Assembly (NCBI RefSeq): GCF_000463075.2 | Contig: NZ_AVAQ01000002.1 | Span: 1-64,000, forward strand | From: Lactiplantibacillus plantarum EGD-AQ4 | GTDB lineage: Bacteria > Bacillota > Bacilli > Lactobacillales > Lactobacillaceae | DNA length: 64,000 nt | Direction: 5' to 3' | Part shown: in pieces, positions 1-8,893 of the stretch | How positions within the stretch are numbered: position 1 is the first letter of the stretch | How the letters are laid out: the number at the start of each line of letters is the position of its first letter | The notes under the pieces: model-generated | What the model was told of the DNA's origin: nothing | The model's input: only the letters and a program-made list of their open reading frames with translations | Databases searched by the model: none | Position numbers and translations under genes: made by a program

Positions 1-116
1 AGCAATTGTCAGCCAGCCCCGGAAGTCGGACTAGGAAGATCACCGGCTGACGAACAGGACGCCAACTTAGCACGTTTTAATCATCTTTAATGCCAAATCA
101 TAACTAACACAACGCG
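1..116 (+). repeat. Element copy A, terminal part (alpha end)
   Basis: The window opens inside a copy of the intergenic element family described at 45224-46189. Visible are the last bases of the alpha module's P1 right arm (TTGTCAGCCAGCCCC), the outer GTCGG arm, the CCGGCTGACGAACAG block and the terminal repeat ending in AACACAACGCG. Same orientation as copy E. The rest lies upstream of the window. It sits just before cysS and contains no gene. Confidence 0.75.
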
Positions 117-155
117 TAAAGTAACACGTCTCAATTGAAAGGAGTTGTCGCCAAT

Positions 156-1571
156 ATGCTAAGCGTTTTTAATACGTTAACGCGCCAAAAAGAACCGTTT
201 AAACCAATTACCCCCGGAGTTGTGAAGATGTATGTCTGTGGGCCGACTGTTTATAACTATATTCATATCGGGAATGCCCGCTCCGCAATCGCCTTTGATA
301 CGATTCGGCGGTATTTTGAATACCGGGGTTACCACGTTGACTATGTCTCTAACTTTACGGATGTCGATGATAAGCTCATCAAGCGAGCCGCTGAGGACCA
401 TACCACGGTTCCCGCTGTGGCGGACCGGTTCATCCAAGCTTTCATGGAAGATACCGCGGCGGTCAATATTGAACCTGCGACGGCTCATCCCCGCGCATCT
501 GAAAATATTCCAGAAATTATTGCGTTTGTTCAAGTCCTGATTGATAAGGGCTACGCATACGAATCAGCTGGCGACGTCTATTACCGCGCTCGTAAGTTCA
601 AGAATTACGGGCAACTCTCAGACCAACGAATCGATGACTTGGAAGTTGGGGCCAGCCAACATACAGCGGATGAAGAGACTGACCGCAAAGAAGATCCAAT
701 CGATTTCGCCCTTTGGAAAGCCGCTAAACCTGGTGAAATTTCCTGGGACTCCCCATGGGGTGCTGGACGACCAGGCTGGCATATTGAATGTTCCGTGATG
801 TCGACCAAGTATCTGGGCGATACGTTTGATATTCACGGTGGTGGGCAAGACTTAGAGTTTCCCCATCATGAGAATGAAATCGCGCAGAGTGAGGCCAAGA
901 CTGGGCAAAAGTTTGCCAACTACTGGCTGCACAACGGCTTTGTAACGGTTGGTGACGACAACGAAAAGATGAGCAAGTCACTGGGTAACTTTGTGACGGT
1001 CCACGATATCATCAAAACGGTCGATCCCCAAGTGCTGCGCTTCTTCATGGCAACCACGCAATATCGGCGCCCAATTCAATATACGCAAGGTAACCTGGAC
1101 GAAGCTGCCAATAATTTGGATAAATTACGGAATGCTTATCGTAATTTGACGTTCCGTCTCAAGGATGCGACGACCGGGACTGACGAAGCGGTCAGTGCAC
1201 AGCTGAAGACGTTGACTGATAATTTCGTGACCGCAATGGATGATGATTTTAATGTCCAAAACGGGGTCGCAGCAGTTTATGAACTAGCCAAGTTAGCCAA
1301 CGTGTATGCCGCTAAAGCGACGGTGCAGAGCGGCACGTTGACGGCATTAAGTGAGACACTGGTCGCACTAGCTGGCGTGTTTGGCGTGACCTTAGCAGCA
1401 CCCGCTAATGATAGTTTGGCAGACGATGCGATTCAAGCACTGATCGATGAACGCGAAGCAGCTCGGAAAGCTAAGGATTTTGCCAAGGCCGATCAGATTC
1501 GTGACGACTTGAAAGCGCAAGGAATTATCTTAGAAGATACGCCTCAGGGTGTGCGGTTTAGAAAGGAATAA
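156..1571 (+). CDS. cysS: Cysteinyl-tRNA synthetase
   Basis: Charges tRNA-Cys with cysteine in the cytoplasm. The 471-aa protein has the class I signature HIGN at residues 37-40 and KMSKS at 271-275. The zinc ligands expected of CysRS are present as C28, C212, H237 and E241. I chose the ATG at 156 because a good AAAGGAG ribosome site lies 12 bases upstream, and the protein then begins [11 protein letters not shown] as is usual for the family; a TTG 21 bases earlier would place the start inside that site. It is followed after one base by mrnC, and cysS-mrnC-rlmB-rae1 is the standard Firmicutes order, so a single operon is likely. No T-box leader is visible in the 155 bases before it, but upstream sequence is missing. 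Confidence 0.97.
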   Translation: MLSVFNTLTRQKEPFKPITPGVVKMYVCGPTVYNYIHIGNARSAIAFDTIRRYFEYRGYHVDYVSNFTDVDDKLIKRAAEDHTTVPAVADRFIQAFMEDTAAVNIEPATAHPRASENIPEIIAFVQVLIDKGYAYESAGDVYYRARKFKNYGQLSDQRIDDLEVGASQHTADEETDRKEDPIDFALWKAAKPGEISWDSPWGAGRPGWHIECSVMSTKYLGDTFDIHGGGQDLEFPHHENEIAQSEAKTGQKFANYWLHNGFVTVGDDNEKMSKSLGNFVTVHDIIKTVDPQVLRFFMATTQYRRPIQYTQGNLDEAANNLDKLRNAYRNLTFRLKDATTGTDEAVSAQLKTLTDNFVTAMDDDFNVQNGVAAVYELAKLANVYAAKATVQSGTLTALSETLVALAGVFGVTLAAPANDSLADDAIQALIDEREAARKAKDFAKADQIRDDLKAQGIILEDTPQGVRFRKE

Positions 1572-1572
1572 T

Positions 1573-1983
1573 ATGCAAGTTGATTATCAGCAATTAAATG
1601 GGATCGCGCTCGCGTACCTCGGTGACGCGGTGTATGAACCATTTATTCGCCAACACTTGATTGAAAGTGGTTATACGAAGGCGACAAAGTTACACCACCA
1701 TGCGACACATTACGTTTCTGCCAAGGCCCAAGCGGCGTTGATCGAACGGATGCAGGCCGAAGAAGTTCTGACACCAACCGAAGTCGATGTGTTCAAACGG
1801 GGCCGGAATGCGAAGAGCCATACGTCTGCCAAACATACAGACGTCCTGACTTATCGGATTTCGACGGGATTTGAAGCGGTATTTGGGTATTTACAACTGA
1901 CCCAACAGACGGACCGAATCGCAGAACTTGCGCAGTGGTGTATTAAACAAGTGGATGAAGGGAGGGTTTCCAGTGTCAAATAA
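1573..1983 (+). CDS. mrnC: Mini-ribonuclease III
   Basis: A 136-aa single-domain RNase III-like enzyme lacking the double-stranded RNA-binding domain; in Bacillus its homologue matures the ends of 23S rRNA. The RNase III signature AYLGDAVYE is at residues 14-22, with D18 the expected metal ligand. The start at 1573 has GAAAGGAA just upstream, and that ribosome site overlaps the end of cysS. The 3' end overlaps rlmB by 11 bases, implying translational coupling. Length and position match the family; the function is assigned by family and synteny. Confidence 0.95.
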   Translation: MQVDYQQLNGIALAYLGDAVYEPFIRQHLIESGYTKATKLHHHATHYVSAKAQAALIERMQAEEVLTPTEVDVFKRGRNAKSHTSAKHTDVLTYRISTGFEAVFGYLQLTQQTDRIAELAQWCIKQVDEGRVSSVK

Positions 1984-2740
1984 TGAACAGGATCAAACAG
2001 CAGCTGACTTTGTAATTGGCCGCCATCCAGCAATGGCTGCCATTAAAAGTGATCAACAAATCAACAAAGTCTTTATTCAAAGTGGGTTACAGGCGGATGT
2101 GCTGAATGATATTGCTAAAATTGCGAAAAAACGCAATTTGATCGTGCAATACGTGCCGAAACAAAAGCTAGACCGCTTGACCGATAATGCAAACCATCAG
2201 GGGGTTGCAGTCGGGGTCGCCGCGTTTGAATACGCGACGATCGATGACTTGTTTGCCGTGGCGAAGGCCAAAGATGAAGCGCCATTTTTCTTGATTTTAG
2301 ATAATATCGAGGATCCCCACAACCTCGGCTCAATCATGCGGACGGCGGATGCCGCCGGGGTGCATGGCATCATCATTCCAAAACGCCGCGCAGTCGGTTT
2401 AACCAGCACGGTCGCGAAAACGTCGACGGGTGCAATTGAACACGTCAAGGTGGCGCGGGTCACGAACTTGGTTCAGACGGTCAAGCAACTGCAAGAAGCC
2501 GGCCTCTGGATTTTTGGGACCGATATGAACGGAACGGATTACCGCCAGTGGGATGCTTCTGGTGCAGTCGGCCTGATTATTGGGAACGAAGGCAAGGGAA
2601 TTTCCCCATTGTTGAAGAAAAACGTCGATGAGATGCTGACGATTCCGATGATTGGTCATGTTCAGAGTTTGAATGCCAGTGTGGCAGCCAGCCTCTTGAT
2701 TTATCAAGGCTATACGTCACGGCATCCACTGGGAAAATAA
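1973..2740 (+). CDS. rlmB: 23S rRNA (guanosine-2'-O-)-methyltransferase, TrmH/RlmB family
   Basis: A SpoU/TrmH-type SPOUT methyltransferase of 255 aa that uses S-adenosylmethionine to methylate a ribose 2'-OH in 23S rRNA. It has an N-terminal substrate-binding domain (about 1-85), then the knotted domain with all three family motifs: [28 protein letters not shown] and [15 protein letters not shown]. The GTG at 1973 was chosen because GGGAGGG lies at 1960-1966; an ATG later in the protein leaves no good site. Located between mrnC and rae1 as in other Firmicutes. The exact target nucleotide cannot be read from the sequence. Confidence 0.94.
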   Translation: MSNNEQDQTAADFVIGRHPAMAAIKSDQQINKVFIQSGLQADVLNDIAKIAKKRNLIVQYVPKQKLDRLTDNANHQGVAVGVAAFEYATIDDLFAVAKAKDEAPFFLILDNIEDPHNLGSIMRTADAAGVHGIIIPKRRAVGLTSTVAKTSTGAIEHVKVARVTNLVQTVKQLQEAGLWIFGTDMNGTDYRQWDASGAVGLIIGNEGKGISPLLKKNVDEMLTIPMIGHVQSLNASVAASLLIYQGYTSRHPLGK

Positions 2741-2741
2741 T

Positions 2742-3287
2742 ATGAAACAACAACTATTGATTGTTGATGCTTATAATATGATTGGTAATTGGCCCGAGCT
2801 CAACCATTTGAAGCAAACGGACCGCTTACCGCAAGCCCGCGATGAGTTAATCAGCATGTTAACTGAATATAAGAAAATCACGGGTCTCAATATCAGCCTA
2901 GTGTTTGATGCGATGTACGTTCCAGGTAACTCTAAGAGCTATCGCCAGGCGGATTTGGAAATCATCTGGACGAGTAAGGACCAGACGGCTGACAGCTATA
3001 TTGAAAAGTATGCGGCTGAAAAACAGTCGCGGGTGCTTCAAGTGACGGTCGCCACGAGTGACCAGGCCGAACAGTGGGTGATTTTTTCTGAGGGTGCCTT
3101 ACGTGTGCCGGCTTTAGAATTACGTAAACGCGTCCACACGGCGTTAAAGGATGTCCGGCATACGGCTGTTCGGACGCAGGATTTAGGCTCAGTGCGTAAA
3201 TCACCTTGGAATGAAGCACAATTGACCGCGCTCGACCAGTATCGTCAGCAGTTGGAACGCAATCACGTCAAACATCATCATAAATAA
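2742..3287 (+). CDS. rae1: NYN-domain ribosome-associated A-site endoribonuclease (Rae1/YacP)
   Basis: A PIN-like NYN nuclease of 181 aa. It begins with the metal-binding strand LLIVDAYNMIGNWP (D9), and has acidic positions in SLVFDAMYVPG and DQTADSYIEKYA. The B. subtilis homologue Rae1 (YacP) cleaves mRNA in the ribosomal A site. Starts one base after the rlmB stop, so it is the last gene of the cysS operon. The C-terminus is basic (HVKHHHK). The specific role in this organism is inferred from homology. Confidence 0.9.
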   Translation: MKQQLLIVDAYNMIGNWPELNHLKQTDRLPQARDELISMLTEYKKITGLNISLVFDAMYVPGNSKSYRQADLEIIWTSKDQTADSYIEKYAAEKQSRVLQVTVATSDQAEQWVIFSEGALRVPALELRKRVHTALKDVRHTAVRTQDLGSVRKSPWNEAQLTALDQYRQQLERNHVKHHHK

Positions 3288-3664
3288 GTGCTGAACAGGT
3301 TACCGGTTTGGTATTGTGAAGGCTAGGTGATGCGCGAGAGGTGCTCAGACAATTTTCCGATTATGATGCTAGTTATGCGTCACGCAAAGTAACAAAATGA
3401 GACGTTTTAAAATGAGTACATCGCGCAGATAATTCTGGCACAGAACTGCTGTGGTCATCAGGGCCGCGATATCGTGATATCCACTGCTCTTGTGTTGATG
3501 CTCAGGTTATTTTGATAAGTCGGTATTATCAATTTAATACCCGTCAAATCAGCTCAAAATAAAAACATTCGTTCGCTTGTGACGCCGTGAATAACCCCGT
3601 ATATTATGTGTTACAGATGCTCAGGGGTGCGGTTTCTGAAACTAAGTGGAAGTAGGAACGTCAT
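3288..3664. other. Intergenic region before sigH
   Basis: No open frame or RNA gene is convincing here. Short palindromes (GCGATATCGTGATATC near 3463; GGTATT..AATACC near 3522) are present. The only interpretable signal is the sigH promoter near its right end. Confidence 0.5.
3577..3605 (+). promoter_or_regulatory. Probable sigA-type promoter of sigH
   Basis: TTGTGA, a 17-base spacer, then TATATT, 60 bases before the sigH start codon. Good match to the vegetative consensus. Confidence 0.6.
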
Positions 3665-4228
3665 ATGGATGAGCAACAATTAATTGCCTTAGCAGCAACT
3701 GGAGATAGTCTCAGTATTGAGGTCTTGGCTGTTCAATATCAGCCGGTCGTTTGGCGGTTGCGACAGCACTACTACGTTCCAAATTTCGAGACGGATGATT
3801 GGTATCAAGAGGGGCGGATTGCGATTTATCGAGCCACTCAGAAGTATCAACAAGCCCAAAATTGTCCTTTTGGCGTGTATTTCCGTGCTTTATTGACGCA
3901 TCAGATTATTGATTGTATTCGGCAGGCGCAGGCACAAAAACGTCGTCCGGACGGTGAGCTAGTCCCGCTGGATGCTGACGACGAGCAAGCCATTGTCGAG
4001 CTTCAAACAGCATCATTGTCGACACTGGATGTTGTATATGTGCGCGATCAGATTCGTACATTTGGCCTAATTTGTTCGACATTTGAAGGCGCCGTTTTTG
4101 CTGATTTGTTGGCGGGGCGTTCGCCTGAAAGCATTGCGGTACATTATCATGTCGAAGTACCACAGGTCATCAATGCGATCGACCGGTGTCGAAAAAAGCT
4201 GCGAGCGCTCTTACGCTCAGCATCCTGA
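3665..4228 (+). CDS. sigH: RNA polymerase sigma factor, SigH/ComX-like
   Basis: A 187-aa sigma-70 family protein. Region 2 spans about residues 15-95 (PVVWRLRQHYYVPNFETDDWYQEGRIAIYRA, ending in RALLTHQIIDCIRQ). Region 4 is a C-terminal helix-turn-helix with GRSPESIAVHYHVEVPQVINAIDRCRKKL. It sits in the position sigH occupies in Bacillus, before rpmG-secE-nusG. In lactobacilli such factors are linked to late competence genes; comFA and comFC in this window are plausible targets, but no target box was identified. Low similarity between families leaves the sub-assignment less certain than the sigma-factor call. Confidence 0.8.
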   Translation: MDEQQLIALAATGDSLSIEVLAVQYQPVVWRLRQHYYVPNFETDDWYQEGRIAIYRATQKYQQAQNCPFGVYFRALLTHQIIDCIRQAQAQKRRPDGELVPLDADDEQAIVELQTASLSTLDVVYVRDQIRTFGLICSTFEGAVFADLLAGRSPESIAVHYHVEVPQVINAIDRCRKKLRALLRSAS

Positions 4229-4289
4229 AATTGACATTCGAAAAATTCCATGCTAATGTTATACCTGATTTATCATGGAGGTTTTGTCG

Positions 4290-4439
4290 ATGGCACAGAA
4301 AAAAGTTGCATTAGCATGTACCGTTTGTGGTTCTCGGAACTACACGATCGATGCTAACCCAAATCGAACTGACCGCTTAGAAGTTAAAAAATTTTGTAAA
4401 TATTGTGGCAAACATACACTTCATCGTGAAACGCGGTAG
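4290..4439 (+). CDS. rpmG: Ribosomal protein bL33
   Basis: A 49-aa protein starting [19 protein letters not shown] with two zinc-ribbon pairs, CTVC at residues 10-13 and CKYC near 36-39. This is the zinc-binding (C+) form of L33. TGGAGG lies 10 bases before the ATG. It precedes secE by 11 bases, the standard rpmG-secE-nusG order. Confidence 0.95.
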   Translation: MAQKKVALACTVCGSRNYTIDANPNRTDRLEVKKFCKYCGKHTLHRETR

Positions 4440-4450
4440 GGGGATTAGAA

Positions 4451-4636
4451 ATGCGCTTATTTAAATTTTTTGGTCAAGTTGGACGCGAAATGAAGAAAGT
4501 CACCTGGCCAACTTGGCGCGAAAACCGTCGCGACTCATGGACAGTGGTTTCAACTTCATTGTTCTTCGTGGCATTCTTCGCACTGTTTGATTGGATTATT
4601 CAATTATTATTACAGATGTTGACGAGCTGGCATTAA
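4451..4636 (+). CDS. secE: Preprotein translocase subunit SecE
   Basis: A 61-aa single-membrane-span SecE typical of Gram-positives. The amphipathic N-terminus carries the conserved GREMKKVTWPTW motif (residues 11-22), followed by one transmembrane helix (about 33-57). It works with SecY, SecG and the SecA encoded at 56918. The ribosome site AGGGGGATTAG precedes the ATG. Confidence 0.95.
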   Translation: MRLFKFFGQVGREMKKVTWPTWRENRRDSWTVVSTSLFFVAFFALFDWIIQLLLQMLTSWH

Positions 4637-4681
4637 TGGCTTTTTAAATCATAATTTGTTATAATAATAGCAATGAAAGAA

Positions 4682-4707
4682 AACTTCGTGTAAACGAGGT
4701 TTTTTTA
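4682..4707 (+). terminator. Hairpin with U-tract between secE and nusG
   Basis: AACTTCGT and ACGAGGTT form an 8-bp stem (one U-G pair) around GTAA, followed by seven T. A TATAAT at 4660-4665 lies just upstream, so this could be a terminator for secE or an attenuator of a nusG-proximal promoter. Confidence 0.6.
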
Positions 4708-4741
4708 TTTTGCCTCAAGACATTTTTAAAGGAGAATCATA

Positions 4742-5290
4742 ATGGTCGAGTCTGTTGAAAAAAGATGGTATGTCTTACATACCTACGCTGGTTATGAAAA
4801 TAAGGTTAGTTCTAACTTGGAATCCCGGATTCAATCCATGGGAATGGAAGATAACATCTTTCGGGTCGTTGTGCCTGAAGAAGAAGCCCATGAAGTGAAG
4901 AATGGGAAAGACAAAGTTGAAATGAAGAAAATCTTCCCAGGCTACGTTTTGGTTGAAATGGTTATGACAGACCAAGCTTGGTACATTGTTCGTAACACAC
5001 CTGGTGTCACTGGGTTCTTAGGCTCTCATGGACAAGGTAGTAAGCCAACCCCATTGTTGCCAGAAGAAGCTGAACAGATCCTTCATCAATTAGGAATGAG
5101 CGCACGTCATACGGAATTGAACGTCGAAGTCGGCGAACAAGTGACGATTATCGACGGTGCTTTCTCAGGCCTTTCAGGTGAAATCACCGAAATTGATAAT
5201 GAAAAGATGAAGCTCAAGGTCAACATCAACATGTTTGGTCGTGAGACGAGTACGGAATTAGACTTTGATCAGGTTGATCAGATTCAATAA
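4742..5290 (+). CDS. nusG: Transcription termination/antitermination factor NusG
   Basis: A 182-aa NusG with an N-terminal NGN domain (KRWYVLHTYAGYENKVSSNL, residues 7-26, and FPGYVLVEM) and a C-terminal KOW motif (VGEQVTIIDGAFSGLSGEI, near 128-146). It binds RNA polymerase and affects pausing and termination. AAAGGAGAA precedes the ATG. It follows secE as usual, but a hairpin separates them. Confidence 0.96.
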   Translation: MVESVEKRWYVLHTYAGYENKVSSNLESRIQSMGMEDNIFRVVVPEEEAHEVKNGKDKVEMKKIFPGYVLVEMVMTDQAWYIVRNTPGVTGFLGSHGQGSKPTPLLPEEAEQILHQLGMSARHTELNVEVGEQVTIIDGAFSGLSGEITEIDNEKMKLKVNINMFGRETSTELDFDQVDQIQ

Positions 5291-5324
5291 TTAATCTTAA
5301 TGATAAGTAAGCTGGTGGACCATC

Positions 5325-6212
5325 TTGGCAGAAGTGATTTTAGTCATCATCGGCGTCATTGTGCTCGGCGTCATCAGTCGAATTTCGTTTAAATTTTGGC
5401 AATACGGTCGGCCTCAGCATTTGAAAGTAGCCAAGCCTGCGCAGACGGCGGATGATAGCGCGGTGACCCTGTTTATCCCAGGATATGCGGGTAACCGATT
5501 CTCATTCGGTGGCATGCTTCAACGCTTCACGGCCGGTGAGATTGCCAACAAATCGTTGGTGGTCATGATTGATCGCCATAATCACCCGCACGTGACTGGC
5601 GAGCTGGATGACTATCGACCAATGGTGCAGCTAATCTTTGCGACCCCGCGCGTGGCAGTCCGGCAACAAGCCGCGGGCGTCTTGGCGGTCGTGCAATATT
5701 TAATCGCTCATGAGCATGTCCAGACCATTAATTTGGTTGCCCATTCCATGGGTGGCGTGGTGCTCTTCCAATACTTGACGACGGCGGCCAAACTCGTGAA
5801 TTTGCCGGAGGTCCGCAAAGTCGTCACGATTGGGGCGCCATTCAATGATAGTGAAGTCGGTCAAAATACGTATCCGATTGAGAACCATCCGTTAACTGCG
5901 ACTGGCCCGACCAAGACGACGCCAGTTTATAATTATTTCTTACGGACGCTGCAGCGGCTGCCCAATACGATTTCATATTTGAATATCGCGGGTAACATCG
6001 GTGATGCGGCACAAAGTGATGGCGCGGTGGCACTCAACAGTGCGTTATCGCTACGGTTCTTACTCCGGCCGACACGTGATCAGTACCAAGAATTTGTCGT
6101 TCATGGGAAGAATGCGCGTCATTCGCGGTTGCATGAGAATTATGAAGTTGACCGGCAAATTGTTCAGTTTTTATATCCGGATACCACAAAAAAGGTTGAT
6201 GGTGAAAAATAG
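5325..6212 (+). CDS. Alpha/beta hydrolase (DUF915-like), membrane-anchored
   Basis: A 295-aa protein with one N-terminal membrane helix (about residues 3-20), then an alpha/beta-hydrolase fold. Visible elements are the oxyanion-type PGYAGN near 52-57, the nucleophile elbow AHSMGG with S141, and a late histidine in HGKNARH. DUF915 family hydrolases are common in lactobacilli and their substrates are mostly unknown. The proposed start is TTG after GGTGG; a GTG three codons later is an alternative. It sits between nusG and rplK, but rplK has its own promoter. Confidence 0.8.
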   Translation: MAEVILVIIGVIVLGVISRISFKFWQYGRPQHLKVAKPAQTADDSAVTLFIPGYAGNRFSFGGMLQRFTAGEIANKSLVVMIDRHNHPHVTGELDDYRPMVQLIFATPRVAVRQQAAGVLAVVQYLIAHEHVQTINLVAHSMGGVVLFQYLTTAAKLVNLPEVRKVVTIGAPFNDSEVGQNTYPIENHPLTATGPTKTTPVYNYFLRTLQRLPNTISYLNIAGNIGDAAQSDGAVALNSALSLRFLLRPTRDQYQEFVVHGKNARHSRLHENYEVDRQIVQFLYPDTTKKVDGEK

Positions 6213-6224
6213 ATATGCTACAAT
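6196..6224 (+). promoter_or_regulatory. Promoter of rplKA
   Basis: TTGATG, a 17-base spacer and TACAAT, overlapping the 3' end of the preceding hydrolase gene and about 90 bases before rplK. Confidence 0.7.
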
Positions 6225-6254
6225 GATGTTTGTGCGTCACGTATGCACGTTTAC

Positions 6255-6288
6255 GTGGGAGGAGCAAAAACTCAGCTCCATTTACCAC
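6255..6288 (+). promoter_or_regulatory. Candidate ribosomal protein L1 binding site upstream of rplK
   Basis: GTGG/CCAC and GGAG/CTCC stems separated by an asymmetric loop (ATTTA) on the 3' side resemble the L1-binding motif of 23S rRNA and L11-operon leaders. The same architecture recurs before rplA at 6789-6815. L1 feedback repression of this operon is known in other bacteria; here it is inferred. Confidence 0.55.
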
Positions 6289-6313
6289 ATCACGGACTAA
6301 GGAGGAATGTCTC

Positions 6314-6739
6314 GTGGCTAAAAAAGTAGCTAACGTTGTTAAATTACAAATTCCTGCGGGCAAAGCAACACCTGCTCCGCCAGTTGGACCAGCTTTAGGT
6401 CAAGCAGGTATCAATATCATGGGCTTCACAAAGGATTTCAATGCTCGTACCGCTGATCAAGCAGGTATGATTATTCCCGTGGTGATTACAGTGTACGAAG
6501 ATCGTTCATTCGACTTCATCACTAAGACCCCACCTGCTGCCGTTCTATTAAAGAAAGCTGCCGGTGTTGAACATGGTTCCGGTGAACCTAACACGAAGAA
6601 GGTTGCAACTGTAACCAAGGATCAAGTTAAGCAAATCGCCGAAACTAAAATGCAAGATCTAAACGCAGCTGATGTTGAAGCAGCAATGCGCATGATCGAA
6701 GGTACTGCTCGGAGTATGGGATTCACCGTCGAAGGCTAA
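6314..6739 (+). CDS. rplK: Ribosomal protein uL11
   Basis: A 141-aa L11 of normal length, with the N-terminal [20 protein letters not shown] and the proline-rich [17 protein letters not shown] segment. It forms the GTPase-associated centre with L10 and L12. The GTG at 6314 is chosen because AAGGAGGAA lies 8 bases upstream. It is cotranscribed with rplA. Confidence 0.97.
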   Translation: MAKKVANVVKLQIPAGKATPAPPVGPALGQAGINIMGFTKDFNARTADQAGMIIPVVITVYEDRSFDFITKTPPAAVLLKKAAGVEHGSGEPNTKKVATVTKDQVKQIAETKMQDLNAADVEAAMRMIEGTARSMGFTVEG

Positions 6740-6788
6740 TTCAGTACTGTTGAGTATGTCGGACACTTCATCAAAATGAATGTGTCAA

Positions 6789-6815
6789 GTGGGAGGAAAT
6801 CTCCGTTTGAACCAC
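6789..6815 (+). promoter_or_regulatory. Second candidate L1 binding site, upstream of rplA
   Basis: GTGGGAGGAAATCTCC then GTTTGAACCAC: outer GTGG/CCAC and inner GGAG/CTCC stems with a 3'-side asymmetric loop, matching the site before rplK. It lies 25 bases before the rplA start. Confidence 0.55.
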
Positions 6816-6839
6816 ATTTGCAAGGAGGAAAACACTTAG

Positions 6840-7529
6840 ATGGCAAAGAAAAGTAAACAATACCAAGAAGCCGCTAAGCTAGTTGATCGTGACAAAGCTT
6901 ACGATGTAACTGAAGCGGTAGACTTGGTCAAAAAAATGGATTTCGCAAAGTTTGATGCAACTGTTGAAGTTGCCTTCAAATTAAACGTCGATACAAAGCA
7001 AGCCGACCAACAACTTCGTGGCGCGGTTGTCCTTCCTAACGGTACCGGTAAAGATCAAACCGTTGTCGTTTTTGCTAAGGGTGACAAGGCTAAAGAAGCT
7101 CAAGAAGCCGGTGCTGACTTTGTTGGCGAAACTGACCTTGTTGAAAAAATTCAAGACGGTTGGTTAGACTTTGACGTCGCAATCGCTACCCCTGACATGA
7201 TGGCCCAAGTTGGTCGTTTAGGTCGGGTTCTTGGACCTAAAGGCTTAATGCCTAACCCTAAGACTGGTACGGTTACGATGGACGTTGCTAAAGCCGTTAA
7301 CGATTCAAAAGCTGGTAAGGTGACTTACCGGACTGACCGTGACGGTAACGTTCACGTTCCTGTTGGCAAGGTATCATTCGATACTGACAAGCTGGTTGGC
7401 AACTTCAAGATGATTGAAGACACCATCGTTAAAGCTCGTCCTGCCTCAGTACGTGGGACTTATATCCAAAACTTAGTTGTGACATCAACCTTTACCCCAG
7501 CGGTACGTGTTGACTTAGCATCATTTTAA
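6840..7529 (+). CDS. rplA: Ribosomal protein uL1
   Basis: A 229-aa L1 with the family signature around [22 protein letters not shown] (residues 122-143). It forms the L1 stalk and, in many bacteria, represses its own mRNA. A strong site CAAGGAGGAAAAC precedes the ATG. The gene is 100 bases after rplK, with the L1-site-like hairpin in the gap. Confidence 0.97.
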   Translation: MAKKSKQYQEAAKLVDRDKAYDVTEAVDLVKKMDFAKFDATVEVAFKLNVDTKQADQQLRGAVVLPNGTGKDQTVVVFAKGDKAKEAQEAGADFVGETDLVEKIQDGWLDFDVAIATPDMMAQVGRLGRVLGPKGLMPNPKTGTVTMDVAKAVNDSKAGKVTYRTDRDGNVHVPVGKVSFDTDKLVGNFKMIEDTIVKARPASVRGTYIQNLVVTSTFTPAVRVDLASF

Positions 7530-7549
7530 GGATTAATTTCTGAAAACAA

Positions 7550-7578
7550 TTGACCCCGTGGGTGATCTGTGATAGATT
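7550..7578 (+). promoter_or_regulatory. Promoter of the rplJL operon
   Basis: TTGACC, a 17-base spacer and TAGATT, positioned directly before the L10 leader. Confidence 0.65.
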
Positions 7579-7579
7579 A

Positions 7580-7690
7580 CTAGAGGTTAAGTAATATCTC
7601 TACCTAAGACTCAGGCGGCTTAACGGCCTTAATCTACCTGCCGAGGACATTGTTTTTTCTCTATGTCTTGGTGGACATAGGGATTTTTTT
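7580..7690 (+). promoter_or_regulatory. L10 (rplJL) autoregulatory leader with terminator
   Basis: The space between rplA and rplJ has the layout of the Firmicutes L10 leader: a long paired region around AGAGGTTAAGTAATATCTCT and GGCGGCTTAACGGCC, then a hairpin of CTATGTC and GACATAG closely followed by seven T. In the known family, the L10-L12 complex binds the leader and promotes termination. Confidence 0.75.
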
Positions 7691-7727
7691 ATAAATCCCT
7701 GAACCAAAATTCTGGGAGGTGAATCTG

Positions 7728-8231
7728 TTGAGTAAAGAAACAATTGCTGTTAAAGCACAAGAAGTCGAAGAAGTTGCAGAACAATTAAAGAACTCAGTAT
7801 CAGCCATCGTTGTTGATTACCGTGGTTTGACGGTTGCAGAAGTAACTGATTTACGTAAGCAATTACGTGATGCCGGTGTTCAAATGCGCGTTATCAAGAA
7901 CAAGATCATGGTGCGTGCCGCTGATAAGGCCGGATTTGAAGACTTAAAACCTGTATTTGCTGGTCCTACTGCCGTTGCCTTCTCTGAAGAAGACCCAGTT
8001 GCTCCTGCAAAGATCTTGGCTAACTTCGCGAAGACTGCGGACGCTCTTCAATTAAAGGGTGGCGTTATCGAAGGTAAAGTTGCAGATCTTGAAACTGTTC
8101 AAGAATACGCTACGATGCCATCACGTGAAGAATTATTGGCTACGATTGCCAACTTGTTACAAGCACCTGTTCGTAACGTTGCATACGCTGTTAAGGCGGT
8201 TGCTGAAAAAGGCGACGAAGACGCAGCTTAA
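7728..8231 (+). CDS. rplJ: Ribosomal protein uL10
   Basis: A 167-aa L10. It begins [19 protein letters not shown], contains the conserved [24 protein letters not shown] rRNA-binding part, and ends with the L12-binding helix ([13 protein letters not shown]). The TTG at 7728 has GGGAGGTG 7 bases upstream and gives the usual N-terminus; a GTG three codons earlier overlaps that site. Followed by rplL. Confidence 0.95.
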   Translation: MSKETIAVKAQEVEEVAEQLKNSVSAIVVDYRGLTVAEVTDLRKQLRDAGVQMRVIKNKIMVRAADKAGFEDLKPVFAGPTAVAFSEEDPVAPAKILANFAKTADALQLKGGVIEGKVADLETVQEYATMPSREELLATIANLLQAPVRNVAYAVKAVAEKGDEDAA

Positions 8232-8291
8232 TCAGCTGTCAGTGTGTTAAAAAAATAAAAAATAAGTTCATATAAAATGGAGGAACAAAAA

Positions 8292-8660
8292 ATGGCTTTT
8301 GATAAAGATGCTATTATCGACTCATTAAAAGAAGCTTCAATCTCAGATTTAAACGACTTAGTTAAGGCTATCGAAGAAGAATTCGATGTCTCAGCTTCAG
8401 CTCCTGTTGCTGTTGCCGGTGCTGCTGGTGGCGACGCTGCCGCTGCTAAGGATTCATACGATGTTGAATTAACTGAATCCGGTGACCAAAAGGTTAAGGC
8501 TATCAAGGCCGTTCGTGATATCACTGGTCTTGGCTTGAAAGACGCTAAGGGTCTTGTTGACAACGTACCTTCAATCATCAAGGAAGGCGTTTCAGAAGAC
8601 GAAGCCAACGATATGAAAGCTAAGCTTGAAGAAGTTGGTGGTGTCGTTACCCTTAAGTAA
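8292..8660 (+). CDS. rplL: Ribosomal protein bL12 (L7/L12)
   Basis: A 122-aa L7/L12 with the N-terminal dimerisation part, an Ala-rich hinge (about residues 37-53), and a C-terminal factor-binding domain containing [20 protein letters not shown]. The ATG at 8292 is selected because GGAGG lies 8 bases upstream; an ATG 15 bases earlier would overlap it. A strong terminator follows, ending the operon. Confidence 0.97.
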
Positions 8661-8684
8661 TTCTTACTTAACGGAACGTCATCG

Positions 8685-8727
8685 AACCGGATACACTGCT
8701 GTTATTGTGGTGTGTCCGGTTTTTTTG
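8685..8727 (+). terminator. Terminator of rplJL
   Basis: AACCGGATACAC pairs with GTGTGTCCGGTT, followed by seven T. Confidence 0.9.
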
Positions 8728-8840
8728 TACCACCATTTATGATAGAATCTAGTACATTTCGGAGTGATTCGGGTACAAATCGGGTACATTATTTTTGTAT
8801 CCGAATTTTCACAAGCTTTGATTTGTTTGTGTTTAAATGA

Positions 8841-8893
8841 AAAAAGAGTATGCCACACTTCGCAAAAAAAGGGAAGCGTCACATACTCTTTTT
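8841..8893. terminator. Bidirectional hairpin terminator at the island edge
   Basis: AAAAAGAGTATG pairs with CATACTCTTTTT around an inner CTTC/GAAG pairing. It overlaps the stop codon of the DUF1828 gene and can serve that leftward gene. The bases before it contain short direct repeats (CGGGTACA, twice). Confidence 0.75.

Noticed and set aside
1-155. T-box leader for cysS
   Set aside because: The visible upstream sequence is the end of an element copy; no T-box sequence or terminator seen.
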